From DATFVA01 sp963771705 (lineage in GTDB: Bacteria; Bacteroidota; Ignavibacteria; Ignavibacteriales; Ignavibacteriaceae): a DNA stretch of 64,000 bases. Made by a program: the position numbers and the translations under genes. Location of the stretch: NCBI GenBank assembly GCA_963771705.1, contig CAVYUP010000005.1, positions 248,001-312,000 of the forward strand. Reading direction: 5' to 3'. This document shows positions 62,847 to 64,000 of this stretch, one piece after another. Below the pieces are notes generated by a model, which made no database searches, was not told the DNA's origin, and saw nothing but the letters and a program-made list of their open reading frames with translations. Numbering within the stretch: position 1 is the first letter of the stretch; every line of letters begins with the position of its first letter.

Positions 62847-64000
62847 ATGGATGAATTTAGTAACAGAGTGAAAATATTAAAAGAAGGCAGAGAGGGGAAA
62901 GGTGCTATTATTTACTGGATGAGCAGGGACCAGCGGGTTCATGACAATTATGCCCTTCTATATGCACGGAAGAAGGCTCTGGAGAAAAAAGCACCTTTCG
63001 GAGTGGTATTTAATCTTGTACCTAACTTTCTGGGAGCCTCGTTTCGACAGTACGATTTTATGCTGAAAGGACTGAGGGAATGTGAGAAAGAACTTAAAGA
63101 ATTTAACATCCCTTTTTTTCTGCTGACCGGAAACCCGGCAGAAGTGCTTCCTCAATTCATAAAATCGCGGAATGTCAGCGTGATAGTATCTGATTTTGAT
63201 CCTCTGAAGATCAAAAGAAAATGGAAGAAAGAGGTCGGGGACAACATAGATATCCCTTTTTATGAGGTAGACGCTCATAACATTGTTCCCTGCAGGTATG
63301 TTTCCGACAAGCAGGAATTTGCCGCATATACTTTGCGTCCTAAAATCCATAAACATCTGCCAGAGTTTCTTGCTGAACCTCCTGCCTTAGAGAAGATGAA
63401 GAGGTTCATGGCGTTCTCATCTGATCCTGTAGATTGGGAAAAAGTTTATGGGGGTTTAGGAGTGGACAGAAGTATAGGGGCAGTAGAGTGGATAAATCCC
63501 GGCGAACATTCGGCACACCAAACCTTGAAAGACTTTCTCGAAGAGAAATTTGATAAATATGCCGAGGAAAGAAACGACCCGGTTAAAGATGCTCAATCCG
63601 GTTTATCTCCCTATCTGCATTTCGGACAGATCTCAGCGCAGAGGGCGGCGATTGAAGTTAAAAAGTCGGGCGGTGATCCCGAATCTGAGAAGGCATTTCT
63701 TGAAGAACTTATAGTAAGAAAGGAGCTATCGGATAATTTCTGTTTTTATAATACAGCATACGATTCAATCTCAGGGTTCCCTGACTGGGCAAAAGAGACA
63801 CACAGGAAGCATAAAAGCGATAAGAAGAAATATAGCTACACCATTGAGCAATTTGAAAAAGCCGGTACGCATGAAGATCTATGGAACGCCGCACAAAAGG
63901 AGCTTACCTCTACAGGAAAGATGCATGGATATATGAGGATGTACTGGGCAAAAAAAATTCTTGAGTGGACTGATTCTCCCGCCGATGCGCTTAAAACCGC
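62847..64000 (+). CDS. phr: Class II CPD photolyase, 3' end cut by the window
   Basis: ATG at 62847 has AGGA at 62837-62840. The 384 visible residues open with 'IIYWMSRDQRVHDNYALLYA', the class II signature, go through 'DFDPLKIKRKW' and 'VDAHNIVPC', and reach the FAD domain 'SGLSPYLHFGQIS', 'FLEELIVRKELSDNFC' and 'STGKMHGYMRMYWAKKI'. Class II photolyases repair cyclobutane pyrimidine dimers with blue light. About 60 C-terminal residues lie outside the window. It follows the lipoprotein gene by 65 bases. Confidence 0.95.
   Translation, partial: MDEFSNRVKILKEGREGKGAIIYWMSRDQRVHDNYALLYARKKALEKKAPFGVVFNLVPNFLGASFRQYDFMLKGLRECEKELKEFNIPFFLLTGNPAEVLPQFIKSRNVSVIVSDFDPLKIKRKWKKEVGDNIDIPFYEVDAHNIVPCRYVSDKQEFAAYTLRPKIHKHLPEFLAEPPALEKMKRFMAFSSDPVDWEKVYGGLGVDRSIGAVEWINPGEHSAHQTLKDFLEEKFDKYAEERNDPVKDAQSGLSPYLHFGQISAQRAAIEVKKSGGDPESEKAFLEELIVRKELSDNFCFYNTAYDSISGFPDWAKETHRKHKSDKKKYSYTIEQFEKAGTHEDLWNAAQKELTSTGKMHGYMRMYWAKKILEWTDSPADALKT

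Overview
The window looks like a chromosome segment of an Ignavibacteria/Melioribacter-type bacterium (Bacteroidota-Chlorobi-Ignavibacteria group). Three things point there. Two long secreted proteins end in the type IX secretion sorting domain (NPFNPATTINYQ...LKIYD.LGKEV...GVYIYQL...SSKKMLL.K). Two promoters carry the Bacteroidota-type TAnnTTTG box. The core genes (long-form IspG, stand-alone ClpX, UpxY-like NusG paralog) fit the group. Taxonomy is inferred from protein style only; there is no rRNA gene here.

Layout. 1-6 kb: the 3' part of a beta-propeller-like protein and a 1,501-residue T9SS-secreted metalloprotease. 6-14 kb: an HU protein, a TonB-receptor-like barrel, a GT-C mannosyltransferase-like protein, an S9 peptidase, a relic of an AbiEi-like antitoxin, and a LytS/LytR-type two-component pair. 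14-17.4 kb: a DUF2231 membrane protein, an OmpR/CusS-type pair and an exported rubrerythrin, bracketed by two near-identical arrays of four 11-bp-spaced operator half-sites. 17.5-20 kb: rseP and dxr. 20.3-22.7 kb: a single-haem cytochrome/beta-barrel fusion (Cyc2-like) behind a CRP/FNR-type dyad, and an MbfA-like ferritin/VIT1 protein. 22.7-26.3 kb: ppc and an AT-rich relic of a restriction-modification system (half a BglII-family endonuclease, half an MT-A70 methylase, a CopG-like antitoxin). 26.4-31.7 kb: TPR protein-clpX, a secreted 'asparagine synthetase B-like' protein and an FAH hydrolase. 31.7-40 kb, minus strand: ruvA, ruvC, yebC, recJ; RNase P RNA; a zinc-ribbon coiled coil and Nif3; a 29-codon ORF and ispG. 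40-43.6 kb: a second copy of the propeller + T9SS gene pair, in which the T9SS gene is frameshifted. 43.7-48.5 kb: dnaG, ferredoxin plus geranylgeranyl reductase, ferredoxin-nitroreductase. 48.6-54.6 kb: hybrid kinase with a dead receiver, ugd, upxY-like, yhaM-like, TPR, sirtuin. 54.6-64 kb: MarR, GlsB-type protein, 39-residue membrane protein, cobalamin adenosyltransferase, a CarH-like B12 sensor without DNA-binding domain, DUF2752/TM2, a DtxR regulator behind three evenly spaced palindromes with an Nramp-Usp transporter, exonuclease III, a barrel protein, a lipoprotein and a class II photolyase cut by the window end.

Common threads are iron, manganese and redox handling (cytochrome-porin, MbfA, rubrerythrin, DtxR/Nramp), DNA maintenance (RuvAC, RecJ, DnaG, ExoIII, photolyase) and the MEP pathway (dxr, ispG). 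The best candidates for new biology are the two matched operator arrays with their two-component regulon, the palindrome ladder in front of the DtxR gene, the CarH-like stand-alone B12 protein and the cytochrome-barrel fusion.
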